A stretch of DNA of 35,636 nt. Origin: Paracoccus thiocyanatus. Its GTDB lineage: Bacteria; Pseudomonadota; Alphaproteobacteria; Rhodobacterales; Rhodobacteraceae. The DNA is taken from assembly GCF_900156255.1 (NCBI RefSeq), contig NZ_FTMK01000028.1, forward strand, positions 1 through 35,636, in the 5' to 3' direction. Below are positions 35,553-35,636 of the stretch, in pieces. The first letter of the stretch is position 1; each line of letters starts with the position of its first letter. Made by a program: the position numbers and the translations under genes. A model generated the notes under the pieces. That model saw only the letters and a program-made list of their open reading frames with translations, did not search any database and was not told the DNA's origin.

Positions 35553-35636
35553 TGTTGAGTATCAGGATTCCCCTGTCAGCTGATTTCTGATTCAAGCTTT
35601 CCAAACGGGAGGTTTGGATGCCAGTTGAACGCTACA
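35553..35636 (+). mobile_element. Possible left edge of an insertion sequence, cut by the window end
   Basis: Right after the phosphatase stop, GGGTCTGTTGAGTATCAGG looks like an IS terminal sequence of the IS5 type. AACGGGAGG then precedes an ATG at 35618 (MPVERY, cut off). Too little is visible to name the family. Confidence 0.35.

Overview
The window looks like chromosomal DNA of a high-GC alphaproteobacterium of the Rhodobacteraceae, most likely Paracoccus or a close relative. The grounds are the GTA-like tail genes, the recombinase/RepB and DUF2924 modules, the CbbR-like LysR gene and the codon use. It is a patchwork of ordinary housekeeping genes at both ends and a roughly 24 kb accessory island between them.

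Left flank (1-2640): the 3' part of an initiator tRNA gene, a remnant of a recombinase and an IS3-type transposase reading antisense into that tRNA, a LysR regulator, and a class I fumarase that has lost its N-terminal part. At about 2636 the fumarase is fused directly to the first part of a DUF3883-family gene.

Island (about 2640-27180): it is framed by two directly repeated, diverged segments of about 600 bp (2640-3210 and 26597-27205). Each holds the start of a DUF3883 gene, a terminator and tRNA-Ser sequence. The right copy has the intact tRNA-Ser(UGA), the left only a decayed 3' piece. Between them lie, in order: an IS110-family transposase; a ParDE-type toxin-antitoxin pair; a small HTH gene divergent from a tightly overlapping operon of a serine recombinase and two ParB/RepB-like proteins; a hairpin-rich spacer; an arsenic resistance operon arsR-arsC-acr3-arsH; a prophage lysis set (Rz1 overlapping Rz, M15 endolysin); and a siphovirus/GTA-like tail module on the minus strand. 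After these come a fragment of an unrecognised gene and a second recombinase operon (67-aa protein, DUF2924, serine recombinase, HTH protein), and the island ends with a complete DUF3883 nuclease-like gene.

The prophage has no head, portal or terminase genes. Its tail tube gene has lost the N-terminal half and is fused to another gene at about 22.73 kb, and its host-specificity gene is cut and frame-shifted at about 14.05 kb. It is therefore a remnant, although TMP, hub and lysis genes are still open.

Right flank (27181-35636): tRNA-Ser(UGA); ilvC, divergent from two Lrp/AsnC regulators; a D,D-carboxypeptidase with a SPOR domain, divergent from clpS; an RsmC-like methyltransferase overlapping an atypical SDR; a lipoprotein; hemF overlapping a histidine phosphatase; and what may be the edge of an insertion sequence.

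The least explained part is the recombinase plus double RepB operon (5344-9361). It has no ParA partner and no replication initiator, and is followed by a cluster of inverted repeats. It is my best candidate for an undescribed system.
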